NCBI GenBank assembly: GCA_943788645.1
Contig: CALSRC010000014.1
Coordinates: 1-56,119 of the forward strand
Reading direction: 5' to 3'
Origin: UA16 sp002292325
Lineage (GTDB): Bacteria; Bacteroidota; Bacteroidia; Flavobacteriales_D; Sanyastnellaceae
Length of the DNA stretch: 56,119 nucleotides
The notes under the pieces are model-generated. The model was not told the origin of the DNA, searched no databases, and saw nothing but the letters and a program-made list of their open reading frames with translations. The translations under genes were made by a program, and so were the position numbers. Positions 33,696 to 41,981 of this stretch are shown one piece after another (within the stretch, counting starts at the first letter, position 1; each line of letters starts with the position of its first letter).

Positions 33696-34609
33696 AGCGT
33701 GGAGCTTTAGCAACGGCCGCTGCAATTTTCTCCCTGAGTCTCTCTGCACAATCCAATGCACTATTCGACACTGAAAGGCAAACTTTCCGAGGGACAGGGT
33801 GGACATTTTCTGCCGGTATGCACGGATTTTCCTCGCGGCCAGATTCCACTGATGCCTTCTACTCAATCGCCAATTCCGATGGCTCTTTGGATACGTTGCA
33901 TATGGGCAGTTGGGGACATGAAGGCCACCGCTCGCTGCGTCTTGGAATTGGCTTTTGGCACGTTGCGAGGCGGCCGGTCGTTTGGGACCGATGGAGCGTC
34001 GAAGTTCACGGCACGCGGAATACTGCAATCTCTACATTCACTGGGTTAGTCGCTGGTGCAGACAATGCACTTGCCTTGAACACGCTCGTTGACAGCGGAC
34101 GCTCAAACCTCACCACCGAATTGACTTTTCGATTGTACCGCGCATTTGAGGTGATTCCCGATTTTTTTTTAGAGGGCCAACTTGGAATGGGATGGGATCG
34201 TGAATGGGGAGCGCAATTCAGTCGCACCGGACCAGACTCGATGTTCATACCTCGCTTACAACCCGCACTGAACCGCATAGCACTGGAGCTGGGAGCTGGT
34301 GTGGGAGTCAGGACCCGGTCGGGTCGTTACTTGCGTCTCCACGCCACCTATGACGCTGTGCAGTTAAGCCCATTTGCAGAGGAAGGAGATGGGCGAGTGC
34401 AATGGTACGATGGCCAATTTCAGCCTTGGAACCTTACGCTTCAATGGGATTTGCTGCGGGCTAAGTCCGCGATAGATTGCGCCAAGCCACCGGCCAAAGA
34501 CCGACCGGCAGAAGTTCTGTTTGGGTCTGAGATGGAAAAGGCAAAAAACAAGCGTGCGAAAAGCCAAAAGCGGCGCGCGCGAAAGCAACGCAAACGGCGA
34601 CGATTTTGA
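33677..34609 (+). CDS. Exported barrel-like protein with arginine/lysine-rich tail
   Basis: I do not recognise this 310-residue protein. It has a signal peptide (about 1-24, ending SLSAQS) and a body of alternating aromatic/polar strands (TGWTFSAGMHGFSS, LELGAGVGVRTRSGRYLRLHATYD, QPWNLTLQWDLL) like an outer-membrane barrel. It ends in a 24-residue tail made almost only of Lys, Arg, Ala and Gln, ending RKRRRF. The start overlaps kmo by 19 bases. A T9 run at 34162-34170 is kept in frame. Confidence 0.65.
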   Translation: MGNAFVKRGALATAAAIFSLSLSAQSNALFDTERQTFRGTGWTFSAGMHGFSSRPDSTDAFYSIANSDGSLDTLHMGSWGHEGHRSLRLGIGFWHVARRPVVWDRWSVEVHGTRNTAISTFTGLVAGADNALALNTLVDSGRSNLTTELTFRLYRAFEVIPDFFLEGQLGMGWDREWGAQFSRTGPDSMFIPRLQPALNRIALELGAGVGVRTRSGRYLRLHATYDAVQLSPFAEEGDGRVQWYDGQFQPWNLTLQWDLLRAKSAIDCAKPPAKDRPAEVLFGSEMEKAKNKRAKSQKRRARKQRKRRRF

Positions 34610-34616
34610 ACGAAGC

Positions 34617-35015
34617 TCAGGGAGCGTCAGCGCAGAGTTCCACCAGCACCTTCACTGTATCGCTGGGGTGCAAGAAAGCAATGATTTTACCATCTGCTCC
34701 CGATTTAGGCCCACCAATGATTTTGTAACCCATGGTCTCAAGGCGAGCGATTTCCTCGTGGAGGTCATCCACATGAAAGGCCAGGTGATGCAGCCCAGGA
34801 CCGCGCTTTTGGATGTGCTGGCCGATCGGGCCTTCTGGTTCTGTCGTTGCCAGCAATTCCACTTTACTCTCTCCCGTCTCGAAAAAACTCACTTCAACCG
34901 CTTCGGAATCCACTCGTTCCCGCTTGAACGGCGGGTGACCGAGGATGTCTTCAAATACCTTCTCTGCCTCAGCAAGGTCTTGGACGGCAATGCCAATGTG
35001 TTCGATTCGTTTCAT
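34617..35015 (-). CDS. mce: Methylmalonyl-CoA epimerase
   Basis: A 132-residue single VOC-domain protein: RIEHIGIAVQDLAEAEKVFED, GPGLHHLAFHVDD and LVELCAD carry the His/Glu metal ligands of the epimerase. It interconverts (2R)- and (2S)-methylmalonyl-CoA in propionate metabolism, which fits the cobalamin adenosyltransferase elsewhere in this window. I start at MKRIEHIG; an in-frame ATG at 35024 adds three residues. A possible -7 box (CAAAAGTA on the plus strand) lies just upstream. Confidence 0.88.
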   Translation of the reverse strand: MKRIEHIGIAVQDLAEAEKVFEDILGHPPFKRERVDSEAVEVSFFETGESKVELLATTEPEGPIGQHIQKRGPGLHHLAFHVDDLHEEIARLETMGYKIIGGPKSGADGKIIAFLHPSDTVKVLVELCADAP

Positions 35016-35056
35016 GTTCTGCATTCCAAAAGTACACCGATTGACTCGTCCATCGC

Positions 35057-35064
35057 TAACTTTG
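35057..35064 (+). promoter_or_regulatory. Candidate -7 box of the SDR gene
   Basis: TAACTTTG, a full consensus match, ending 4 bases before the ATG at 35069; a TTG lies 13 bases upstream, closer than usual. Confidence 0.55.
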
Positions 35065-35068
35065 TCCC

Positions 35069-35872
35069 ATGACCTCAAAAACCCAAGAATGGCTGCCCGT
35101 AGAGCTCACCGGCAAAACGGCCGTAGTCTGTGGCTCCACCCAAGGAATTGGATTTGCAGCAGCCCAGCATTTGGCTGGACTCGGCGCACGCGTCCTGTTG
35201 CTCGCACGCAACCCAGAACGATTGCAATCGGCGCTTGCGGCACTGCCCCATTCAGAGCTCCATGCTACCGCCCAAGCGGATTTCAGCAAGCCCGACGATG
35301 TGCGGCGTGCCATTGCTGAAATAACCGAGCGCGAAACTGTGCATATTTTAGTCAATAACACGGGGGGACCAGCAGGAGGCCCCATTGTGGATGCCGACAT
35401 CGAGGCATTTCGAAACACCTTCGAACAACATTTGATTTGCAATCATTTGCTCGCACAAGCCGTCTTGCCGGGAATGAAAGACGCTGGATATGGTCGAATC
35501 ATCAATGTCATCAGCACAAGCGTTAAGCAGCCATTGGCCAATCTCGGTGTGAGCAACACCATACGTGGCGCGGTCGCTAGTTGGGCCAAAACTTGGGCGA
35601 ATGAGGTGGGTGCTTTTGGCGTCACCGTCAACAATGTACTCCCCGGAGCGACCAATACATCCCGTCTGGATCAGATCATTTCATCAAAATCAGACAAAAC
35701 AGGACGAAGTCAGGACGAAATCCGCGCTCAAATGGCCGCTGCTGTACCCCTAAATCGAACCGGAAACCCCGAAGAAGTGGGCCGTGCCATAGCATTTTTA
35801 GCCTCACCCTCAGCGAGTTACATTTCCGGAATCAATTTACCGGTTGACGGAGGCCGAACTTCTTCCTTGTGA
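35069..35872 (+). CDS. Short-chain dehydrogenase/reductase family protein
   Basis: A 267-residue SDR with the NAD(P) motif VVCGSTQGIGFAAAQHLA, NNTGGPAGG in place of NNAG, and C-terminal PSASYISGINLPVDGGRTSSL. In the usual YxxxK place the sequence reads SNTIRGAVASWAKTW, so the Tyr-Lys pair is not evident; the LGVSNTIRG form is known from a subgroup of atypical SDRs. It is probably enzymatic on an unknown alcohol or ketone, but the missing Tyr makes that uncertain. Confidence 0.85.
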   Translation: MTSKTQEWLPVELTGKTAVVCGSTQGIGFAAAQHLAGLGARVLLLARNPERLQSALAALPHSELHATAQADFSKPDDVRRAIAEITERETVHILVNNTGGPAGGPIVDADIEAFRNTFEQHLICNHLLAQAVLPGMKDAGYGRIINVISTSVKQPLANLGVSNTIRGAVASWAKTWANEVGAFGVTVNNVLPGATNTSRLDQIISSKSDKTGRSQDEIRAQMAAAVPLNRTGNPEEVGRAIAFLASPSASYISGINLPVDGGRTSSL

Positions 35873-35874
35873 AT

Positions 35875-35882
35875 TAGATTTG
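35875..35882 (+). promoter_or_regulatory. Candidate -7 box of gdhA
   Basis: TAGATTTG, a full consensus match, 27 bases before the gdhA ATG, starting 2 bases after the preceding stop. Confidence 0.5.
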
Positions 35883-35909
35883 CGGCACTAAACGTTAATA
35901 GACACGTTG

Positions 35910-37265
35910 ATGACTACCCCTCACCACGAGCAGATCCAAGCCTTCATGGCGGGTGTTGCTGCTCAGAATCCGAATGAACCAGAATTCATTCAGGCAGTCC
36001 AAGAAGTCGCAGAGACTGTTATCCCTTTTATTGCTGATCATCCCAAGTATGCAGAACATCGCATTCTTGAACGCATGGTCGAACCCGAACGCACGGTCAT
36101 GTTCCGCGTTCCGTGGACCGATGATGATGGACAGGTGCATGTCAACAAGGGCTATCGCATCGAATTCAATTCCGCCATTGGGCCTTACAAAGGCGGCCTT
36201 CGATTTCACCCGACGGTGAACTTGAGTGTCTTGAAATTCCTCGGGTTCGAGCAAGTATTCAAAAACAGCTTAACGACGCTTCCTATGGGCGGCGGCAAAG
36301 GCGGTTCCAACTTCAATCCCAAAGGCAAGTCCAACAATGAAGTGATGCGATTTTGCCAGAGTTTCATGACTGAATTATCACGGCACATCGGACCAAATAC
36401 CGATGTCCCTGCAGGCGATATTGGAGTCGGAGGTCGAGAAATAGGCTATATGTTTGGCCAGTACAAACGATTGCGAAACGAATTCACAGGGGTATTGACT
36501 GGCAAGGGCCTGAATTGGGGCGGTTCATTGATCCGACCGGAAGCCACCGGATACGGTGCCGTGTATTTCGCTGCTGAAATGATTGCAAACAAGGGTCAAA
36601 ATTTTGAAGGCAAGCGCGTGGCGATTTCCGGATCTGGCAATGTCGCTCAATACGCGGCCGAGAAATGCACTCAGATGGGTGCGAAAGTCGTCACCATGTC
36701 CGATTCATCGGGATACATCCACGAGCCCAATGGACTGTCTATGGAACAGCTCTCGTGGATTCAGGATTTGAAAAACGTACGTCGCGGACGCATCTCAGAA
36801 TTCGCCGAAGCGCATCCATCGGCTACATTCCATGCCGGAGAGCGTCCCTGGGGTGTGACCTGTGAAGCAGCATTCCCATGTGCTACCCAAAATGAACTCA
36901 ATGAAACTGAGGCGCAGGCACTCATCGCAGGTGGATGCATGGTGGTTGCAGAAGGTGCCAATATGCCCTGCACTCCTGAAGCTGTTGAAGCGTTCCAAGC
37001 TGCGAAAGTTCTGTTTGCACCGGGTAAGGCGTCAAACGCCGGGGGTGTTGCGACAAGTGGATTGGAGATGTCTCAGAACAGCCTTCGCATGAACTGGAGT
37101 CGAGAAGAAGTAGATGAACGTTTGCTCCATATTATGAAGGACATTCACGCGCAATGCGTCGAATACGGAACAGACCCTTCGGGATATGTTGACTATGTCA
37201 AAGGAGCCAATGTTGCTGGATTCGTCAAGGTGGCAGATGCCATGATTGACCAAGGCGTTGTCTAG
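35910..37265 (+). CDS. gdhA: NADP-specific glutamate dehydrogenase
   Basis: A 451-residue hexameric-type glutamate dehydrogenase. It has GPYKGGLRFHPTVN, the catalytic lysine in LPMGGGKGGS, the DVPAGDIGVGGREIGYMFG stretch and the Rossmann loop ISGSGNVAQYAAEK. It aminates 2-oxoglutarate with ammonia and NADPH. The length and opening match the NADP-dependent E. coli-like form. ATG 35910 is preferred to TTG 35907. Confidence 0.96.
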   Translation: MTTPHHEQIQAFMAGVAAQNPNEPEFIQAVQEVAETVIPFIADHPKYAEHRILERMVEPERTVMFRVPWTDDDGQVHVNKGYRIEFNSAIGPYKGGLRFHPTVNLSVLKFLGFEQVFKNSLTTLPMGGGKGGSNFNPKGKSNNEVMRFCQSFMTELSRHIGPNTDVPAGDIGVGGREIGYMFGQYKRLRNEFTGVLTGKGLNWGGSLIRPEATGYGAVYFAAEMIANKGQNFEGKRVAISGSGNVAQYAAEKCTQMGAKVVTMSDSSGYIHEPNGLSMEQLSWIQDLKNVRRGRISEFAEAHPSATFHAGERPWGVTCEAAFPCATQNELNETEAQALIAGGCMVVAEGANMPCTPEAVEAFQAAKVLFAPGKASNAGGVATSGLEMSQNSLRMNWSREEVDERLLHIMKDIHAQCVEYGTDPSGYVDYVKGANVAGFVKVADAMIDQGVV

Positions 37266-37278
37266 GGAGTTATCTTTG
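37247..37278 (+). promoter_or_regulatory. Promoter ahead of the membrane-cytochrome pair
   Basis: TTG at 37247-37249 (inside the end of gdhA), 21 bases, then TATCTTTG at 37271-37278. The box ends 4 bases before the ATG at 37283. Confidence 0.7.
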
Positions 37279-37282
37279 GCCA

Positions 37283-37729
37283 ATGATTACAGGATTTCAA
37301 CACATGCACAGCGCATTGCGCTGGGTCGTCCTTGCTTTATTGGTGCTCACGCTCATCAAGGCATGGCAAAATAGAAACGGAACATTCACTGCTGGACAAG
37401 GCAAACTGGGGTTATTTACCATGATTTCCTTGCACGTCCAATTGCTGCTAGGGCTGGCCTTGTACATGATGAAAGGATGGATGTCCATGCTTGGAACACC
37501 TGGCGTCATGGAATCAACGGTGATGCGCTTTTTTGCGGTGGAGCACCTTGCGGGCATGATCATTGGTATTTTATTTGGCACACTCGGGCACAGTTTGGTC
37601 AAACGCGCTGAAACAGATGCGCTAAAACACCGGAGACAACTGCGGTATTTTGGGATTGCCTTGATCATCATCATCGCGAGCATCCCTTGGCCCTTTCGTC
37701 CGGGATTTGAAGCATACGGCTGGTTCTGA
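37283..37729 (+). CDS. Four-helix membrane protein, possibly b-type cytochrome
   Basis: A 148-residue protein with four hydrophobic helices and histidines at several helix positions (H7, H9 near the start; SLHVQLLLGLALY; VEHLAGMIIG; GTLGHSLVKR) that could hold heme b. Similar proteins are often labelled cytochrome B in Bacteroidota, but the function is not settled. The cytochrome c gene follows by 8 bases, supporting an electron-transfer role (inference). Confidence 0.7.
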   Translation: MITGFQHMHSALRWVVLALLVLTLIKAWQNRNGTFTAGQGKLGLFTMISLHVQLLLGLALYMMKGWMSMLGTPGVMESTVMRFFAVEHLAGMIIGILFGTLGHSLVKRAETDALKHRRQLRYFGIALIIIIASIPWPFRPGFEAYGWF

Positions 37730-37737
37730 TTGTCCGA

Positions 37738-38094
37738 ATGATTTCACTGACACGCACGGGCATTGGAGTTTTAGCGGGATTTTTCCTGCTTCTTTTGAGT
37801 CAATGTGGCACGGCTGATTCACCTGCTTCACCGAGCAGTGGCGCAGGGAAAGCACCTTCTCAAGCTGCTGTGCAACGCGCATACACCATGAAATGTTCCC
37901 TCTGCCACGGAACGGATGGTCGATTGATGGCTTCCAAGGCTCCCGACCTAAGCAAATCTACCATGAGCATTGAGGAGCGAGTTGCCATCATTGCATACGG
38001 AAAAGGAACCATGCCTCCCCAAAAGGGAATCTTGGATCCGGCAATTATCCGTGGAATTGCTGACTACGTCGGCACCTTTCAGGACGCGAAATAA
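37738..38094 (+). CDS. Monoheme cytochrome c, probable lipoprotein
   Basis: A 118-residue exported protein. The hydrophobic leader ends at Cys23 (LLLLSQCGTA), a plausible lipid-attachment site although Gln before the Cys is not ideal. The heme site is CSLCHG, and the distal Met ligand is likely in GTMPPQKG. It probably shuttles electrons at the periplasmic face with the upstream membrane protein. Its stop shares a base with the hflX start (TAATG). Confidence 0.88.
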   Translation: MISLTRTGIGVLAGFFLLLLSQCGTADSPASPSSGAGKAPSQAAVQRAYTMKCSLCHGTDGRLMASKAPDLSKSTMSIEERVAIIAYGKGTMPPQKGILDPAIIRGIADYVGTFQDAK

Positions 38095-39272
38095 TGCTCG
38101 AAAAAAAGCTTTATTCTACCGCAATCGAACCAGAGACATGCGTGCTCATTGGGTTGGTCACAGGAAGAGAAACAAGGGATCAGGTGAACGAACACCTCAC
38201 CGAACTGGCTTTTTTGGCAACCACGGCCGAGGCGAATAACCAGCGAACCTTTGTGCAGAGCTTGGATCGACCCGATACCCGGACTTTCGTCGGAAGCGGT
38301 AAACTCCAGGAGATCAAAGAATACGTCGAGGAAAAAGAGATTGATATCCTCATCTTTGACGACGAACTCACCCCCACCCAACTGCGCAACATTGAACGTG
38401 AGATTCCAGAGCGTAAGATTCTGGACCGCCCCAATTTAATCTTAGACATTTTTGCCCAGCGCGCGCGCACTGCGCACGCGAAAACGCAAGTAGAACTCGC
38501 GCAGTATCAATACCTCCTCCCAAGGTTGACGAACATGTGGACCCACTTGCAAAAACAGAAAGGCGGGATCGGGATGAAAGGACCCGGAGAAAAAGAAATT
38601 GAAACGGACCGACGGATCATTCGCGACCGGATTGCACACCTCAAGAAAGAACTCAAGTCCATTGACCGACAAATGGCAACCCAGCGTGGAAACCGAGGAG
38701 CACTGGTGCGCGTGGCTTTGGTCGGCTACACCAATGCGGGCAAAAGCACGCTGATGACGAGGATGTCCAAAAGCGAGGTGTTTGCGGAAAATAAGCTCTT
38801 TGCTACCTTGGATACCACGGTTCGTAAGGTGGTCCTGCACAACTTGCCTTTTCTGTTGAGCGACACTGTTGGCTTCATTCGCAAACTCCCCCATCAACTG
38901 ATTGAAAGCTTTAAATCCACCCTGGATGAAACGCGAGAGAGTGATTTACTGCTGCATGTAGTGGACATCAGTCATCCTCAATTCGAGGAACACATAGCAG
39001 TGGTCGAATCAACTCTGGGTGAAATCGGAAGTGACGACAAGCCCTCCATGATCGTATTCAATAAAATTGATCACATCACCGTCGAACCCTTTGGACCTAC
39101 CAAAGAAGATCAGATGGCGGGCATCCGTGAACGATTTGAGCGCAACGACCGACACGTGATCTTCATCTCCGCCAAGGATAAGATTGGATTGGATGAAATG
39201 CGTGAAGTCGTATTCCAAGCGGTGAAGGAAATTCACGTCAAGCGCTATCCCTATCACAACTTCCTCTATTAA
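38094..39272 (+). CDS. hflX: GTPase HflX
   Basis: A 392-residue HflX with the N-terminal HflX domain (FVGSGKLQEIKEYV, DDELTPTQLRNIE), a coiled linker and the GTPase: G1 GYTNAGKST, G3 DTVGF, G4 NKID. It splits stalled or hibernating ribosomes. It overlaps the cytochrome c stop by one base and precedes rbfA. Confidence 0.95.
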   Translation: MLEKKLYSTAIEPETCVLIGLVTGRETRDQVNEHLTELAFLATTAEANNQRTFVQSLDRPDTRTFVGSGKLQEIKEYVEEKEIDILIFDDELTPTQLRNIEREIPERKILDRPNLILDIFAQRARTAHAKTQVELAQYQYLLPRLTNMWTHLQKQKGGIGMKGPGEKEIETDRRIIRDRIAHLKKELKSIDRQMATQRGNRGALVRVALVGYTNAGKSTLMTRMSKSEVFAENKLFATLDTTVRKVVLHNLPFLLSDTVGFIRKLPHQLIESFKSTLDETRESDLLLHVVDISHPQFEEHIAVVESTLGEIGSDDKPSMIVFNKIDHITVEPFGPTKEDQMAGIRERFERNDRHVIFISAKDKIGLDEMREVVFQAVKEIHVKRYPYHNFLY

Positions 39273-39284
39273 CTCCGACTTCCC

Positions 39285-39292
39285 GACCTTTG
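39285..39292 (+). promoter_or_regulatory. Candidate -7 box of rbfA
   Basis: GACCTTTG, off consensus at the first position, ending 4 bases before the rbfA ATG. Confidence 0.35.
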
Positions 39293-39296
39293 CACC

Positions 39297-39635
39297 ATGG
39301 CAGGAATACGTCAAGAAAAAATGGCCGAGCTGATTCGGCGCGATCTCAGTGTCATCTTCCAGCGCGAAGCGAACTCGTGGTTTGCAGGCATGTTCATTTC
39401 CGTGACCCAAGTGCGAATGGCTCCCGACTTGGGATTGGCCAAGGTTTACTTAAGTTTCATGGCAGTGCCCGATAAAAAAATTGCCCTGGAAGCTGTGCGG
39501 CAAGAAGGCTGGCGTGTGCGCAAAACCTTGGGTGGCAAAATCGGGAAACAAGTGCGCATCATTCCCGAATTGAATTTCTACCTCGACGACAGCTTGGATT
39601 ATTATGAGACCATCGACAAAGCGTTAAAGAAATAA
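39297..39635 (+). CDS. rbfA: 30S ribosome-binding factor A
   Basis: A 112-residue KH-like RbfA: RQEKMAELIRRDLSVIFQ at the start, ITQVRM-like VTQVRMAPDLGLAKVYLSF in the middle, and the PELNFYLDDSLDYYETID ending. It helps mature the 16S rRNA 5' end of the small subunit. It sits between hflX and the LolC/E-like gene, an order known in Bacteroidota. Confidence 0.95.
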   Translation: MAGIRQEKMAELIRRDLSVIFQREANSWFAGMFISVTQVRMAPDLGLAKVYLSFMAVPDKKIALEAVRQEGWRVRKTLGGKIGKQVRIIPELNFYLDDSLDYYETIDKALKK

Positions 39636-39648
39636 CTCCACCGCTCCT

Positions 39649-40899
39649 GTGAACCTCCCGATTCGGCTTGCCTGGCGTTATGCGTGGACCCGTCGGTCCA
39701 AAAGCATCACACACCTCATTTCTGGGATATCCATGTTTGTCATCGCTGCTGTTACAGCTGCAATGATTGCTGTTCTCAGTGCATTCAATGGCATAGAAAC
39801 GGTCGTTACAGAGCTTTTTGGAACCCTGGATGCACCGCTTGCGGTGATTTCCACCGAGGGAAACGCGCTCCCTGATAGCACAGGCCATTGGTTGGAAGCA
39901 CATTTTGGGATGGACAGTGAGTCTCCCCTGCTCGCACACATTGCGGCTGTCATCGAAGATGAAGCCGTTCTATCATGGAATGGCAATGCACCGCAAGTCG
40001 TCAAAGTATTGGCCTTTGATTCGACGATGTTGCATGCAGCGGACATCGAGAAATCTCTGATGCAAGGGAAGTGGTCTCCCAAATGGGCTGAAGGCTCGAA
40101 TTGCATCGCCTTAGGTCTCGGCGTGAGAAATATGCTGGGAATCGGATCGCTGAATGTGAACGACGAAAAGGCAAGCCTACTCTTCCGAGCTCCTATTCGT
40201 GGAAAAAAAATGACACGACACAAAGAAAACGCGTTTCAATCCGAACGTGCTTTTGCGTGCGATGTATTTTCTGTCAACGCCGAAATCGACCGCAAGTATG
40301 TGCTGGCACCGCTTGGCTTTGCCCGTTCGTTATTTCAACGGAACGAATCGGTCAATCGATTCGAAATTCGCGGGATCGAAGGATATGATGTCGATGAGAT
40401 CGCGCGCATTGTTTCAGCTAAAATCAAGGACAATGCATTGCCTTGGCGCGTGCGCACTCGCGCTGAAAAAAACGCATTGATCACCCAAACGAACCGTGCA
40501 GAAAAATGGGCGACGTTTGTCATTCTGAGTTTCATTCTCATCGTTGCTGCTTTTAACGTCATGGCCTCATTGACGATGCTATTACTTGAAAAGCGCCAAG
40601 ACATTGAAGTCCTTAATGCCATGGGGCTCACCGGTTGGCGATTGGAGCAGGTATTCGCATGGCAAGGAGTTTTGATCAATGCCATCGGAGGCTTGGTCGG
40701 CATGGGAATTGGTGTCGGACTCGTCTGGGGCCAACAAACGTTTGGCTGGGTCAAATTACAAGGCTCTGTGATCCCATTTTATCCGGTGGAATTGGCTTGG
40801 GGGGATGTGTTGGGCACCCTGGCCGTTGTTGTCTTCATCGGCGGCATCGGATCAGGTTGGATGGTTCGCAACCTGGTTCATCGCTTCATCCAGCGATAA
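39649..40899 (+). CDS. LolC/LolE-like FtsX-family ABC permease
   Basis: A 416-residue permease with one N-terminal helix, a large periplasmic domain (about 50-270) and three C-terminal helices (FVILSFILIVAAFNVMASLTML; VLINAIGGLVGMGIGVGLVW; LGTLAVVVFIGGIG). The opening FRLAWRY-type motif (IRLAWRYAWTRRSKSITHLISGIS) fits lipoprotein-releasing permeases. The start is GTG at 39649, 13 bases after rbfA. No lolD ATPase is in the window. Confidence 0.88.
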   Translation: MNLPIRLAWRYAWTRRSKSITHLISGISMFVIAAVTAAMIAVLSAFNGIETVVTELFGTLDAPLAVISTEGNALPDSTGHWLEAHFGMDSESPLLAHIAAVIEDEAVLSWNGNAPQVVKVLAFDSTMLHAADIEKSLMQGKWSPKWAEGSNCIALGLGVRNMLGIGSLNVNDEKASLLFRAPIRGKKMTRHKENAFQSERAFACDVFSVNAEIDRKYVLAPLGFARSLFQRNESVNRFEIRGIEGYDVDEIARIVSAKIKDNALPWRVRTRAEKNALITQTNRAEKWATFVILSFILIVAAFNVMASLTMLLLEKRQDIEVLNAMGLTGWRLEQVFAWQGVLINAIGGLVGMGIGVGLVWGQQTFGWVKLQGSVIPFYPVELAWGDVLGTLAVVVFIGGIGSGWMVRNLVHRFIQR

Positions 40900-40905
40900 A
40901 CCCTT

Positions 40906-41361
40906 TCAGGCAAGCTCAAATGGCAGCGATTCCAGTTGGGTCAGCTTCTCCCGAATGGCTTCCACTTCATCCATTGTCACCAGTTCCAATCGGTGCTGCT
41001 TGAAATCCCGCAAACCTTTGAAGTAATTGGCGTAATGTCGTCTCATTTCTACCACTCCCAGTCGGTCTCCTTTCCATTCAATGCTTTTCTCGAAATGCTC
41101 GCGGGCCACAGCCACTCGTTCCATCATGCCCGGAGGCGGCAGGATTTCACCTGTGGCCATGTAATGCTTCATCTCGCGAAAAACCCACGGAGTTCCGATG
41201 CTGGCTCGACCTATCATGATGCCATCAACTCCGTACCGTGAGCGATATTCCATCGCTTTTTGAGGGGAATCAATGTCTCCGTTACCAAAGACGGGTATGT
41301 GCATCCTCGGGTTGTTCTTGACTGCAGCGATCAACGACCAATCAGCTTGCCCTTTGTACAT
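40906..41361 (-). CDS. dusB: tRNA-dihydrouridine synthase DusB, C-terminal part (frameshifted)
   Basis: A 151-residue fragment with the second half of the Dus TIM barrel and helical domain: MYKGQADW, PVFGNGDID, DGIMIGRASIGTPWVFRE. It lacks the flavin-binding start and active-site Cys, which lie in the overlapping fragment at 41342. One surplus base near 41370-41376 breaks what should be one gene of about 335 residues: HGRTRAQMYKGQADW is restored when it is removed. ATG 41361 is not a natural start. Confidence 0.88.
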   Translation of the reverse strand: MYKGQADWSLIAAVKNNPRMHIPVFGNGDIDSPQKAMEYRSRYGVDGIMIGRASIGTPWVFREMKHYMATGEILPPPGMMERVAVAREHFEKSIEWKGDRLGVVEMRRHYANYFKGLRDFKQHRLELVTMDEVEAIREKLTQLESLPFELA

Positions 41362-41917
41362 CTGAGCACGCGTTCTGACCGTGTATGCTAATGGCCTTTA
41401 TGCCCACATCCTGCAAACGCTCGGCCACATCGACAATGTGTTTGGATTGGTCATCCCAGCCCAAGCGGGTCTTTACGGTCACCGGCAAGGTGCATGTGTC
41501 CACAATTTCCTTCGTCATGGACACCATCTTCGGGATATCCTGAAGAATCCCTGCACCCGCTCCACGGCATGCTACTTTTTTTACCGGACACCCGTAATTG
41601 ATGTCGACAATGTCAGGTTGAGCTTCTTCTGTTATCGCCGCGGCTTGACGCATGGAACCAATCTCACTGCCAAAGATTTGAATTCCTATCGGTCGTTCAT
41701 ATTCAAAAATATCCAACTTGGCCCGGCTTTTTGCGGCGTCCCGGATAAGGCCCTCGGAGCTGATGAATTCTGTGTACATCAAATCAGCCCCATACTTTTT
41801 GCACAAGGCGCGAAAAGGCGGATCACTGACATCCTCCATGGGAGCCAGCAAAAAGGGGAATTCAGCAATTTCTATGTCTCCTATCCGTACCAAGGGCACT
41901 GCCGTGTTGAGTTTCAT
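41342..41917 (-). CDS. dusB: tRNA-dihydrouridine synthase DusB, N-terminal part (frameshifted)
   Basis: A 191-residue fragment: LLAPMEDVSDPPFRALC at the FMN site, catalytic Cys in VDINYGCPVKKV, and VTVKTRLGWDD. DusB reduces uridines in the tRNA D-loop with NADPH. After AISIHG the frame switches to an unrelated tail (QNACSDVQRAS) and stops at 41342, where the family continues RTRAQMYKG. A minus-strand promoter with TTG-N22-TAATTTTG lies upstream. Confidence 0.9.
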   Translation of the reverse strand: MKLNTAVPLVRIGDIEIAEFPFLLAPMEDVSDPPFRALCKKYGADLMYTEFISSEGLIRDAAKSRAKLDIFEYERPIGIQIFGSEIGSMRQAAAITEEAQPDIVDINYGCPVKKVACRGAGAGILQDIPKMVSMTKEIVDTCTLPVTVKTRLGWDDQSKHIVDVAERLQDVGIKAISIHGQNACSDVQRAS

Positions 41918-41948
41918 CCTTTTCCGCGAACTTGCGCTCTGGACACCG

Positions 41949-41981
41949 CAAAATTACACCATGATTCGAACCGCATTCCAA
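41949..41981 (-). promoter_or_regulatory. Promoter of dusB (minus strand)
   Basis: On the minus strand TTG (41981-41979), 22 bases, then TAATTTTG (41956-41949), 31 bases before the dusB ATG. The -33 element lies inside the first codons of the divergent CPBP gene. Confidence 0.65.

Noticed and set aside
34162..34170. T9 run as a fourth frameshift
   Set aside because: The frame is continuous through the run and the downstream sequence keeps its barrel-like pattern.
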